Positions 16,256-23,462 of a stretch of 25,375 bases of DNA are shown here, one piece after another; the first letter of the stretch is position 1, and the number at the start of each line of letters is the position of its first letter. The notes beneath the pieces are model-generated. The model was not told the DNA's origin, did no database searches, and saw only the letters and a list, made by a program, of their open reading frames with translations. Source of the DNA: JBHELG01 sp046263195 (lineage in GTDB: Bacteria; Actinomycetota; Nitriliruptoria; Nitriliruptorales; JAHWKO01); contig JBHELG010000079.1 of the NCBI GenBank assembly GCA_046263195.1, positions 1 through 25,375 on the forward strand, read 5' to 3'. A program made the position numbers and the translations under genes.

Positions 16256-17251
16256 TCAGGCGCCGCAGACGGCGACGACGCGTTCGACCACCTCGGGCAG
16301 CCGTTCGAATCCCCGAGGTCGGGCGAGGTTCCATAGCGGGACGCGGGACGCGAGGTCGACGAGTCGGCAGAAACGGCGCCCCTCCTCCTCCTGGATGGGC
16401 AGACGGAAGCTCTGTGCCCAAAGGTCAGGGACGGCCCGGAGGGGGTCGGCGGGAGTGAGCTCACAGCGCTCTCCACCCGGTCTCAGGAAGACGATCGAGT
16501 GGATGGGGACCGGTGCGGAATCGCCGCGCGCGCGGTCGTCGAGTGCGAGGTGGAAGCGGACGTCATCCTCCGCGACGATCTTCGTCTCGGGTACGCGGAC
16601 GTGCGGGTACACATCCGCGCGGAGTCGCAGCATCGCCGGGCCCGGCAGCACCAGCGGGGGGTCCGTTATGCGGCAGCAACTGGTGTCTTCGGCCAGCAGG
16701 CGGTGACCGGAGGCAATGAAGGCGCCGGCGAGGGTGGTCTTCCCGAAGCGGCCGGGAGCCACGACGAGTATCGCCCCACCGTTCACTTCCAGCGCCGCGG
16801 CATGAAGCGGCACGTCGCCCCGAGCGGTGAAGCACAGCAGCGCTGGCAGGCCCCAGATCCGCTCCTCGCGGCGAACAGGAGAGTCGGTCGGAGGCGCGAT
16901 GATGCGGGGCGCGTGGGGCTCGATCCCGAACCATCCCGCACCCTCCACCCAGTAGTCGTAGCGGTTGCCGGCGCCGAACAGCCGCGCGTGGAAGGGGCGC
17001 GCCGCCGTCGGGGCCCAGGAGATGAGTGGTTCGGAGGTTGGTGGCGGCGTCCCGTCGGACTCGGTCACCTGCAACGGGACGCCCCCGCCTGGGCGCAGGT
17101 AGACGAACGGCAGGGCGGAACGCACGCTGAAGCCGAAGCAGGCGCCGGGGGCGGGAGCGTCGGGTGTCGAAGCCGCCCGACCGGGAGGCTGGACCGAACT
17201 GTCGACCAGCTGCTCCACCGCGCCACCTGCGCCCGACGGCTCAGCGGCCAT
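16256..17251 (-). CDS. HprK-like peptide kinase of the lasso-type cluster
   Basis: This 331-residue protein resembles the HPr-kinase C-terminal domain kinases found in some lasso clusters. It has LHAAALEV before the P-loop, Walker A APGRFGKTT (165-173), a conserved acidic residue in LLAEDTS (Asp189), and MLRLRADVY further on. In the paeninodin lasso pathway such a kinase phosphorylates the C-terminal Ser of the precursor. Both precursors here end in Pro-Ser, which fits. The ATG at 17251 overlaps the PqqD-like gene by 11 bp and is preferred to a longer frame starting at 17308. It is the last gene of the minus-strand unit running from 20042. A role as a different small-molecule kinase cannot be excluded. 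Confidence 0.82.
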   Translation of the reverse strand: MAAEPSGAGGAVEQLVDSSVQPPGRAASTPDAPAPGACFGFSVRSALPFVYLRPGGGVPLQVTESDGTPPPTSEPLISWAPTAARPFHARLFGAGNRYDYWVEGAGWFGIEPHAPRIIAPPTDSPVRREERIWGLPALLCFTARGDVPLHAAALEVNGGAILVVAPGRFGKTTLAGAFIASGHRLLAEDTSCCRITDPPLVLPGPAMLRLRADVYPHVRVPETKIVAEDDVRFHLALDDRARGDSAPVPIHSIVFLRPGGERCELTPADPLRAVPDLWAQSFRLPIQEEEGRRFCRLVDLASRVPLWNLARPRGFERLPEVVERVVAVCGA

Positions 17252-17543
17252 CCGCGTCACACACTTCCACGAGCCCTCGGGCGTGGAGAGCGGCGAGGAA
17301 CGCCGCAACGTCGTCGTCGATGCCTTCCGGAGGATCGTCGCAGCGGGAACGCAGACGCTCGACGAGTTCGGGCAGCGTGCGTGGCGTCTCGAGCAGGTCC
17401 CAGACCGCCGAACCGACCGTGTTGAGGCCGAAGTAGCCCGCGCTGTCGAGATTGAGCAGAACCGCCCGCTCGTCGCCCAGCCGGCGGTGGACGACGCCAG
17501 GACGACGTCGAACCGCTGCGCCGGCCCCCAGACTCTCGCTCAA
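17241..17543 (-). CDS. PqqD-family leader-binding protein (lasso B1-type)
   Basis: This protein of about 100 residues is predicted to bind the precursor leader and present it to the peptidase and kinase. It has the PqqD/RRE pattern: VVHRRLGDERAVLLNLDSAG, then YFGLNTVGSAVWDLLE, then LVERLRSRC and a helical end AAFLAALHARGLVEV. The best start is TTG 17543, which overlaps the permease stop as TTGA and so suggests coupled translation. The open frame continues far upstream but there it is only the shadow of the permease. Its stop overlaps the kinase start. Together with B2 it is the clearest evidence that this is a lasso-type RiPP cluster. Confidence 0.87.
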   Translation of the reverse strand: MSESLGAGAAVRRRPGVVHRRLGDERAVLLNLDSAGYFGLNTVGSAVWDLLETPRTLPELVERLRSRCDDPPEGIDDDVAAFLAALHARGLVEVCDADGR

Positions 17544-18433
17544 TAGAGGCCCAGCGTCCCGCGACGGAGCTCCCGCGCCAGGGCGAACCGGAACGCCGTC
17601 GTTCCGACCGCCAGGGATACGGCGGCCATCGGCAGGAGAATCAGCACGTCGGAAGCGATCTGAGACCATCCCACACCTCCCAGCAAGGCGTCGCGCGCCG
17701 CGTCGAGCGTGATCGTCAAGGGGTTGTAGCGCATGAGGCTCTGCACCCAGGCGGGCAGCAGCTGAATCGGGAAGTAGGCGCCCGACGCGGCGGTGAAAGT
17801 TGCCACTCCGAACCCGATCGCCCCCGCACCACGACGAAAGGTGAGCACCGCTGCCGCGCTCGCCAGTCCCAGCCCCCAAACGACGGGTATGAACGCGGCG
17901 ATGACCGCCAGCGCCGCTCCCAGGTGTTGGAACGCGAAGCCGACGTCGTAGATCGCCGCCACGAGGACGAGGAAGATGACGGTACGGATCGGAACGTAGA
18001 CGAAATCGTAGATCGCGGAGCCGAGCTGGATGGTGGACACCGTCGTGGGGGTGAGCAGCAACGACTCGAGAGTGCCCATCAGTTGCTCACTGCGCACGAC
18101 GGCGACGACGCGACCGAGACCGACCTGCACGAAGCCGCTGACGGCGATCCCCACCGTCACGAACTCGAGATAGGAGACCGGGCGGCCGGCCGAGGCGGGC
18201 AGGACGTCGGGATTGACCATGCGACCGACGAAGGCGAAGAGCGCCACCTGGAACAGCAGGCTCAACCAATCGGTGATGAATGCAAGGCGGTAGCTGAGCA
18301 GGACGAGGAGGTCGCGGCGGAAGAACGCTGTGATCTTGCCCGCCTCTTCGACGAGGACCGCCAGCCGGCCCCTCCCCTCGTCCCGGGTTGGGCCACGCAG
18401 GCCGGAATCGGCGTCGCCGAGCAGCATGCTCAT
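17540..18433 (-). CDS. ABC-2 type exporter permease
   Basis: This 297-residue integral membrane protein has about six hydrophobic helices and the ABC-2 pattern: FRRDLLVLLSYRLAFITDW, GTLESLLLTPTT, then FTAASGAYFPIQLLPAWVQ and MRYNPLTITLDAARDALLGG. ATG 18433 overlaps the ATPase stop as ATGA, so the two subunits are translationally coupled. It would export the mature peptide. An ABC-2 exporter is used here instead of the single-chain McjD-type exporter of proteobacterial lasso clusters, as in many actinobacterial RiPP clusters. Confidence 0.9.
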   Translation of the reverse strand: MSMLLGDADSGLRGPTRDEGRGRLAVLVEEAGKITAFFRRDLLVLLSYRLAFITDWLSLLFQVALFAFVGRMVNPDVLPASAGRPVSYLEFVTVGIAVSGFVQVGLGRVVAVVRSEQLMGTLESLLLTPTTVSTIQLGSAIYDFVYVPIRTVIFLVLVAAIYDVGFAFQHLGAALAVIAAFIPVVWGLGLASAAAVLTFRRGAGAIGFGVATFTAASGAYFPIQLLPAWVQSLMRYNPLTITLDAARDALLGGVGWSQIASDVLILLPMAAVSLAVGTTAFRFALARELRRGTLGLY

Positions 18434-19470
18434 CGCGGCTGGATGCCGTCGGTGCGGGTGAGACGCAGGAGCGCCGTCTCCACCAGCGACTGCTCCTCGC
18501 GGCAAGCCAGTACCGCCAGCCCCGCCTCGGTCACCGCGGCGACGGCCTCGCCGAGCACGGCGTCCTCGCGGAGACCGAGCAAGTAGTGCTCGGCATCGGC
18601 GGTCGCCTCGACCTCCCCCATCGTCGCGACGGCACGTCGCAGCCGGCCGAGCACCTCGCCGGGCGGCGCCCCCCCGTTTCTCACCCGGACGAGGAAACGC
18701 TGGGTGGTCGTGCTCGCCACGAGTTCGGGGACCGAACCCGCGAACACCACCCTTCCCTCATGGAGGACCGTCACTCGGTGGGCGAAACCACGGATCTCGT
18801 CGAGCCGCTGCGTGGCCCACAGCACCGTCGCACCCGTCTCCGCCCTGGCCGCGACGAGCGCTCGGATGAGTTGGGCCCCCTCGGGGTCGAGGTCGTGGGT
18901 GGCCTCGTCGACCACGAGAACGGACGGGTCGCCGAGAAGAGCACGGGCCACGGCCAGCCGCCGCTGCATCCCCTGCGAGTAGAGCCCGACCCGCTTGTGA
19001 GCCGCCTCCGTCAAGCCGACCGCTTCCAGGCACCGCCACGCCAGGTCGACGGCCCTGGCTCGTCGCAGCCCGTGCAGACGGGCGAAGAAGACGAGGTTCT
19101 CCAGACCGGAGATGCGCTGATAGAAGCTCCGCGCTCCAGAGGAGACCAGGCCGACGGCCCGGCGAAGCGTCCGATCCGTGAGGTGCGGGGGACGGCCTTC
19201 GACCTGCACCGATCCTGCGGTGGGACGCTGAAGTCCCGCCACGACCCGCAACAGGGTCGTCTTGCCGGCGCCGTTCGGGCCGAGCAGAGCGTGCACCTCG
19301 CCGGGAGCCGATAAGAGGTCGACTCCAGCGAGAGCCATGGTCGTGCCGAGACGGCAGACGACGTCCCGTAACTCGACCCCTGGGGCACGATGGGCACCTT
19401 CCGCCCCGAATTCGCGTCCGTTCCCAATCGGGCGAGGCGACTGCCGAGCGGTAGCGAGTCCTTCGCCCAC
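18430..19470 (-). CDS. ABC transporter ATP-binding subunit
   Basis: This 346-residue ATPase powers the adjacent permease. It has Walker A GPNGAGKTT, the signature YSQGMQRRLAVARAL, and Walker B VLVVDEATHDLD. The D-E-A-T block differs from the usual D-E-P-T, and the switch His after it (normally STH) is Gln in LWATQRLDEI. The C-terminal 100 residues form a substrate-coupling extension. The GTG at 19470 (after GGAG, 6-base spacing) is preferred to TTG 19518, which would lie inside a strong hairpin. It is the first enzyme gene downstream of the two precursors. Confidence 0.9.
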   Translation of the reverse strand: MGEGLATARQSPRPIGNGREFGAEGAHRAPGVELRDVVCRLGTTMALAGVDLLSAPGEVHALLGPNGAGKTTLLRVVAGLQRPTAGSVQVEGRPPHLTDRTLRRAVGLVSSGARSFYQRISGLENLVFFARLHGLRRARAVDLAWRCLEAVGLTEAAHKRVGLYSQGMQRRLAVARALLGDPSVLVVDEATHDLDPEGAQLIRALVAARAETGATVLWATQRLDEIRGFAHRVTVLHEGRVVFAGSVPELVASTTTQRFLVRVRNGGAPPGEVLGRLRRAVATMGEVEATADAEHYLLGLREDAVLGEAVAAVTEAGLAVLACREEQSLVETALLRLTRTDGIQPR

Positions 19471-19498
19471 GGATACTCCGGAACGGCTCAAGGGGAAG

Positions 19499-19525
19499 GG
19501 CGGTCTCGGCTGTGCCAAGACCGCC
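19499..19525 (-). terminator. Attenuator-like hairpin between precursor and exporter genes
   Basis: Stem arms GGCGGTCT (19499-19506) and AGACCGCC (19518-19525) pair over 8 bp, with a further 3-bp GGC/GCC stem inside and a TGT loop. On the transcript the hairpin is followed by CTTCCCCTT. It lies between the second precursor's stop and the ATPase start. Partial termination here would give much more precursor than enzyme message, a known arrangement in RiPP operons. Confidence 0.6.
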
Positions 19526-19558
19526 GGCGGGGACGATCAGATTCGCTGCGACAGCGTC

Positions 19559-19705
19559 CTACGAAGGCGCGGAACCCCGCCCTTGGCCGGGATGCCACTC
19601 GAGCGGGAAGTTATCCGTATTGCCTGGCTTTTCGAGCTTCGGCGGCATGAAGGTGTGCTCGGCGATGGAACCGAAGTCCTCAATCGCGGGGGCCTCGTAG
19701 CGCAT
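19559..19705 (-). CDS. Lasso-type RiPP precursor peptide 1
   Basis: This is a 48-residue peptide starting at ATG 19705, seven bases after GGAG. The leader matches the lasso motif YxxPxIxxxGxxxxxT exactly (Tyr3, Pro6, Ile8, Gly12, Thr18) and reads MRYEAPAIEDFGSIAEHTF. In usual lasso precursors this Thr is the second-last leader residue, so B2 would cut after Phe19. The remaining segment then starts Met-Pro-Pro and has no Asp/Glu at position 7-9 to form a ring. If instead Gly28 were residue 1, Glu36 would sit at position 9, a normal ring size, but the -2 residue would be Lys. The peptide ends GSAPS; the C-terminal Ser is the expected kinase target. An in-frame ATG upstream adds 17 non-conserved residues and is rejected. 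Confidence 0.85.
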   Translation of the reverse strand: MRYEAPAIEDFGSIAEHTFMPPKLEKPGNTDNFPLEWHPGQGRGSAPS

Positions 19706-19783
19706 CCTCGTTCTCCATCTCGTGTGGGACTGGGGTAGGCCCCTGCCCATGTCCAACGACTCGAGGCAAGGATCGGCAGGGCC

Positions 19784-19839
19784 GGATTCTCCGGCTAGTG
19801 ACGTCCGTCCCGGATTCTCCGGCTGGCGACGTCCGACCC
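19784..19839. repeat. Two tandem 28-bp hairpin repeats between the precursors
   Basis: Units 19784-19811 and 19812-19839 match at 25 of 28 positions. Each carries the stem-loop CCGGA-TTC-TCCGG (6 bp in the first copy counting the flanking G/C, 5 bp in the second); the conserved part is the hairpin. They lie in the 163-bp spacer between precursor 2 and precursor 1. They may be mRNA-processing or stability elements, or a leftover of duplication. Confidence 0.75.
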
Positions 19840-19868
19840 GGATCGGCGGTCTCGTCGTTTCTCAGGCA

Positions 19869-20042
19869 TCAGGAAGGAACGGAACCGTGAGCAGCGTGTC
19901 CCCGACCCTCCCAGGGAAGGCCGGCGAAGCCAAGCAGCTCCAGGATTCCGCGCCAGAAGGCCAGGGCTGTGGGGGGGCCCGGCATGAACGTGTGGTCGGC
20001 GATCGAGCCGAGATCCTCGATCGAGGGGACCTCGTAGCGCAT
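19869..20042 (-). CDS. Lasso-type RiPP precursor peptide 2
   Basis: This 57-residue peptide starts at ATG 20042, seven bases after GGAG. Its first 19 residues, MRYEVPSIEDLGSIADHTF, are nearly the same as those of precursor 1 and carry the YxxPxIxxxGxxxxxT motif. After the shared Met-Pro the peptides diverge: this one has a hydrophobic stretch (ALAFWRGILELLGFAG) and then a tail ending GSVPS. Aligning the C-termini (GRG...GSxPS in both) puts Gly38 opposite the other's Gly28, with a Glu at position 8. That is a possible 8-residue ring, but the leader would be 10 residues longer. It is the first gene of the minus-strand operon, just downstream of the AT-rich promoter region, and is too short to be caught by usual gene callers. 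Confidence 0.83.
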   Translation of the reverse strand: MRYEVPSIEDLGSIADHTFMPGPPTALAFWRGILELLGFAGLPWEGRGHAAHGSVPS

Positions 20043-20211
20043 GCTGATTCTCCGTCCGTGCCACAGAGCAGCTGTTTTACATAGGGTAATTATTTACTAA
20101 CTTTGCGTAGTTCGCTACGGTCACTTGTCCCTAGCCGGAGTTATTCAATTACTCTAAGTACCTCTATGCCCGACAATTTGGCCCAACCAGACAGGAATGA
20201 GGTAGCGACGT
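20043..20211. promoter_or_regulatory. AT-rich divergent promoter region of the RiPP cluster, with UUCG hairpin
   Basis: This 169-bp gap is notably AT-rich for the window (around 20070-20160) and feeds the precursor operon on one side and the nucleotidyltransferase on the other. At 20106-20119 there is a perfect CGTAG-TTCG-CTACG stem with a UUCG tetraloop, an unusually stable RNA hairpin. GGAG (7 bp upstream of ATG 20042) and GAGG near 20199 are the ribosome sites. I cannot assign -35/-10 boxes with confidence. Confidence 0.55.
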
Positions 20212-21426
20212 ATGCGGGGGAGCCTGGCGCAGGGCCAGCATCGGATGTCCAGCCGCAGTCTGGGCACCGCACTCCTCGCCACGGTTGGAGCCTCGGAGCG
20301 CGGTCGGGCGCAGCTGCACAATGCTCTCGCGGGACCGGCCGGCATCAGGCTCGTATCTGCCGCCGAACGTCACGGGATCATCGGCTATCTCCGTGAGGCG
20401 GCTCGCCACGCCCCCTGCCTCCATCCGCAGGTGCGCACGCTGCTCGAAACCAGATATGACGAGGCAGTTCGAAGCCACCTTCGCGCGCTCGCCGACCTGG
20501 CGCTGCTCCGTCGTGTTCTGGACGAGGCGAGGGTGCCCTGGGCGGTCGTGAAGGGACCGGTCCTGGCCGAGACCGTCTACCCCCGTTTCGACCTGCGCGC
20601 CTACCGCGATCTCGACGTCCTTGTGGCTCCGACCGCCTTTCCGGATGCGCTCAGGGCACTCGAGTCAGCCGGCGCGAGCCTGTTCGAGCGAAATTGGACT
20701 CTGCTGCTGGGAGGGATGAAGGGCCAGATCCACCTCACCCTGCCACACGGATCCTTCTGCGATCTGCACTGGCACCTGCTGCACGACCGAGAGGTGCGGG
20801 AGGCCTACCGGCTGCCGACCGCAGCCTTGCTGCGGCGGGCTCGGGGCGTGGTGCTCGGCGGGGTCGGCGCGACCTCTCTCGATCCCCCGGACGCCGTCGT
20901 CCACCTCGCCGTTCACGCGTGTCTCTCGGGAGCCGACCGACTCGTCTGGCTGAAGGATCTCGATGAGACCCTGCGTCGGGTACCTCTGCCGTGGGACGAA
21001 GTCGTCTCACGAGCACAAGCCGCCGGTGCTGGTCTGGCCGTCGCCGCCGTGCTCGGGCTGGTGGGGCGGGTGCTTGCTACCCCGCTGCCCTCCGGGGTCG
21101 TGGATGCGCTCGATCCCCGAGGAGTGTGGCAGCGGATCGTCTCAGCCGCTGCCCGGCTCTCCCCCCCGCAGGTGGCGACGGGAGACGGCTCGGCGTTGCG
21201 CCTGGTCATGCGTTCAACCCGGCCGACGCTGGCCAGCAGCCTGCGGCAGGTGGCGGTGCGGTCGGTGGCATGGAGCCGCCATCCGCGGTCCTCATCGCTG
21301 CAGGCGCGCATGGCGCTGCGAGACCCTTCACGTGCCGATTCCGCACAGTACGCCTCCGGCAAGGAAAGTGGACGCGCGGCGTACCTGGCGGCAGTTGTGG
21401 CGGCGGACGAGGACGCTCCCGACTGA
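20212..21426 (+). CDS. Nucleotidyltransferase-family protein (NTP_transf_5) of the lasso-type cluster
   Basis: This 404-residue protein has the NTP_transf_5 signature: WAVVKGPVLAETVYP (Lys114), RAYRDLDVLV (Asp133, Asp135 as metal ligands), then DLHWHL, and a repeated helical C-terminal half. Members often sit in lasso-peptide clusters together with a kinase; in one published case (pseudomycoidin, from memory) such a protein was needed to add sugar to the phosphorylated C-terminus. That fits the kinase and Ser-terminated precursors here. ATG 20212 is preferred with GAGG about nine bases upstream; ATG 20245 is possible. It is divergent from the precursor operon. Confidence 0.82.
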   Translation: MRGSLAQGQHRMSSRSLGTALLATVGASERGRAQLHNALAGPAGIRLVSAAERHGIIGYLREAARHAPCLHPQVRTLLETRYDEAVRSHLRALADLALLRRVLDEARVPWAVVKGPVLAETVYPRFDLRAYRDLDVLVAPTAFPDALRALESAGASLFERNWTLLLGGMKGQIHLTLPHGSFCDLHWHLLHDREVREAYRLPTAALLRRARGVVLGGVGATSLDPPDAVVHLAVHACLSGADRLVWLKDLDETLRRVPLPWDEVVSRAQAAGAGLAVAAVLGLVGRVLATPLPSGVVDALDPRGVWQRIVSAAARLSPPQVATGDGSALRLVMRSTRPTLASSLRQVAVRSVAWSRHPRSSSLQARMALRDPSRADSAQYASGKESGRAAYLAAVVAADEDAPD

Positions 21427-21431
21427 GCCCC

Positions 21432-22685
21432 TCAGGCCGGCAGGAGCTGCTGGCGTTCCACTTCGAGACACCGCTTGAAGTGTGCGAGCCAGGCCTCGAC
21501 CTCCGCCTCGTCCGCGACGTCGACGCCCTCCTTCAGCATCGCGCCGACGGCCGCCCTCGCCGGACCCAGTGTGGCCCACCCTTGCACCGCTTCGAGGTAG
21601 TCGTCCTCCGCCTCTCCGATGGTGACGAGGATCTCCTCGATGAGGTGGGACGCCAACTTGCGTCGCCTACCCGCGAAGCGCACCCACGCCCGAAGGACTG
21701 CCGGCACGCGAGCCACCGCTTCAGGGGGGAGGGAGACCCTGCGGGGCAGCCAGTCGAGCAGGAACAGCAGCACGACCGTCGGACTCCACCGCAAGGGATC
21801 TTCCCCGCAGAAATCACAGCGATAGTCGACGAAAAGCCGGACAAGACGACCATTGTCCGCGATCCCGGTCGAGTGGGGAGAAGAGAAGAAGGCTGCCACG
21901 AGTTCGCTCCGCGCCGCCTCGTCGAGGGGCTCAGGACGGGAGATCGGCCGTTGCGGGAACAGGCGAAGCCGGGCGTCGAGGAGGATCCGGCACTCCTCCA
22001 GCGACTTGCTCTGGGGTGCGTCGAGGCAATGGTCGCGAACCCTCAGGCCCAGGCGCACCTTCGACGCGGCTTCGGCGGGATCGACAGCATGGAACGCCCA
22101 GGCCTCGGAGGGGTACCACTCGTCGAGCACCTGCTCCAAATCGAGGTCGGTCAGGAAGCCGTCCTTGACCATCCCCCCCAGGTTGTGGTCCACGAGCAAC
22201 TGGAACGTGTGCGGCTGCGAGCCATCGCGGGTGAAGGCGAGCAGGACCGCCTCCTGGTCCCCGAAGGGATCGCCGGCTGCCCACGCTCCCACCACTCGGA
22301 CCTTGCGCAGCTTGGCTACCCACCCTGGCGCTCGCACCCCGCGCCGCTGCAACTCGTCTGCCGCCTGGCGGGCCTTACGTGCCACCGGTGGCGCGGCGAC
22401 CGCCTCCAGCGCTGCCAGACAGGCGAGTGCCTCCGGTCCCGCGTGCTGATGGGCCAAGCGCACGAGGGACTGTCCGTGGACGCTCTCCGGCTCGTCGTCC
22501 ACGAGGTACTGCTCTCGCCACATGGCCACCAGCTCGCTGGCCCACAGCTCGGCGTCGAGAGGATCGTGATAGGTGAGCAGCTCGCGGGCCGCTCGCAGCA
22601 GTTCGCCCGCCGGGGGACGCGCCTCGCGGCCCAGCCGCGAGACGCTCCCCGTCGCCGCCGTCACCCGCGTCGATTCGCCTGCCAT
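21432..22685 (-). CDS. Uncharacterised 417-residue protein
   Basis: I do not recognise this family. The ATG at 22685 follows GGAGGGG and begins the coding-like part; the frame runs on upstream to 23225 but that is a shadow of the AlkB-like gene. The sequence is mostly helical and charged, with no signal peptide or membrane segment. It has an N-terminal helical segment of about 120 residues, then a mixed region including WVAKLRKVRVVGAWAAGDPFG and TFQLLVDHNLGGMVKDGFL, then one CDFCGEDPLRWSP cysteine pair. The C-terminal part has WVRFAGRRRKL and ends in a helical LAHFKRCLEVERQQ. One cysteine pair alone is not good evidence of metal binding. It converges with the nucleotidyltransferase with 5 bp between stops and is divergent from the AlkB-like gene. 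A DNA-repair or stress role cannot be claimed. Confidence 0.75.
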   Translation of the reverse strand: MAGESTRVTAATGSVSRLGREARPPAGELLRAARELLTYHDPLDAELWASELVAMWREQYLVDDEPESVHGQSLVRLAHQHAGPEALACLAALEAVAAPPVARKARQAADELQRRGVRAPGWVAKLRKVRVVGAWAAGDPFGDQEAVLLAFTRDGSQPHTFQLLVDHNLGGMVKDGFLTDLDLEQVLDEWYPSEAWAFHAVDPAEAASKVRLGLRVRDHCLDAPQSKSLEECRILLDARLRLFPQRPISRPEPLDEAARSELVAAFFSSPHSTGIADNGRLVRLFVDYRCDFCGEDPLRWSPTVVLLFLLDWLPRRVSLPPEAVARVPAVLRAWVRFAGRRRKLASHLIEEILVTIGEAEDDYLEAVQGWATLGPARAAVGAMLKEGVDVADEAEVEAWLAHFKRCLEVERQQLLPA

Positions 22686-22802
22686 GGCCCCTCCGATGAC
22701 TTGTCCCCCGCCCCTCCCCAGAGGTGGACACCGTAGAGGCGGCAAGGCCGCAGACGAAGCAACTCGGGCACCGGGCGGCGCTGACGGCGGTACCTTCGAG
22801 GC
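22686..22802. promoter_or_regulatory. Divergent promoter gap
   Basis: This 117-bp gap separates two divergent genes, so it must hold both promoters. I see only the GGAGGGG ribosome site for the minus-strand gene and a weak GAGG before GTG 22803. Confidence 0.3.
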
Positions 22803-23462
22803 GTGACCGGCAATGTCCTCGCCTGGCAACCGTCCCTTTTCGACCTGGGGACGGTGAAGTTCGACCACACCTTCAGTCACCTCACGCGGCGGGATCTCGA
22901 CTCTGAGGCCTGGATCGACTATGTGCCCGCGTGGGTACAGGGAGCCGGAACCCTCTTCGAGGAGGTCCTGGCCGTGACAGCCTGGAGCTCCCGGGTCGTT
23001 CACATGTACGAACGCAAGGTGCCCGAACCCCGGCTGACCGCTCGCTGGCAAGTGGGACCGGCAGCCGAGGAGCCCATGGAGGTCGGCCGACATTCGGAGG
23101 AGGGGGTCGCACCGCTGCCGGTCATCAAGGAGATGGCCGACGTCCTCGGAAGGCGTTATGGAGTCAGGTTCACCTCCGTCGGCTGCAACCTCTATCGAGA
23201 CGGACGCGACAGCGTTGCCTGGCACGGAGACCGGATCGCGCGCGACTTGCCGCAGGCGACCATCGCCATAGTTTCGCTCGGGGAGCCACGAGCATTCCGC
23301 CTCAGGCCGAAGGGGGGAGGACGGAGTGTCGGCTACAGGGTCGGGGGTGGCGATCTGCTCGTGATGGGAGGATCATGCCAACGAACCTGGGACCACGCCG
23401 TGCCCAAGGTTCGATCGGCGGGACCACGAATTAGCATCACGTTCCGCCACGCCTACGACTGA
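22803..23462 (+). CDS. AlkB-like Fe(II)/2-oxoglutarate-dependent dioxygenase
   Basis: This 219-residue protein resembles AlkB, which removes alkyl damage from nucleic-acid bases. Iron ligands are His141 and Asp143 (WHGDR) and His198 (WDHAVPK). Arg209 and Arg215 (RISITFR) bind 2-oxoglutarate in the family. CNLYRDGRDSVAWHGDR and GDLLVMGGSCQRTWDHAVP are family motifs. It starts at GTG 22803 with the usual length for AlkB. It has no Ada or other repair gene nearby. Confidence 0.92.
   Translation: MTGNVLAWQPSLFDLGTVKFDHTFSHLTRRDLDSEAWIDYVPAWVQGAGTLFEEVLAVTAWSSRVVHMYERKVPEPRLTARWQVGPAAEEPMEVGRHSEEGVAPLPVIKEMADVLGRRYGVRFTSVGCNLYRDGRDSVAWHGDRIARDLPQATIAIVSLGEPRAFRLRPKGGGRSVGYRVGGGDLLVMGGSCQRTWDHAVPKVRSAGPRISITFRHAYD

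Noticed and set aside
16152..16706. 184-residue plus-strand frame overlapping B2 and the kinase
   Set aside because: It is low-complexity Arg/Ser-rich and antisense to the kinase gene.
17544..17879. Extension of the PqqD-like gene to 212 residues
   Set aside because: That part is an out-of-frame shadow of the permease; TTGA overlap at 17543 is a better start.
19795..20064. 89-residue minus-strand frame over precursor 2
   Set aside because: It is a different frame; the real precursor is the 57-residue frame from ATG 20042 with leader motif and ribosome site.
22686..23225. Upstream extension of the 417-residue protein to 597 residues
   Set aside because: It overlaps the AlkB-like gene antisense; ATG 22685 has a strong ribosome site.
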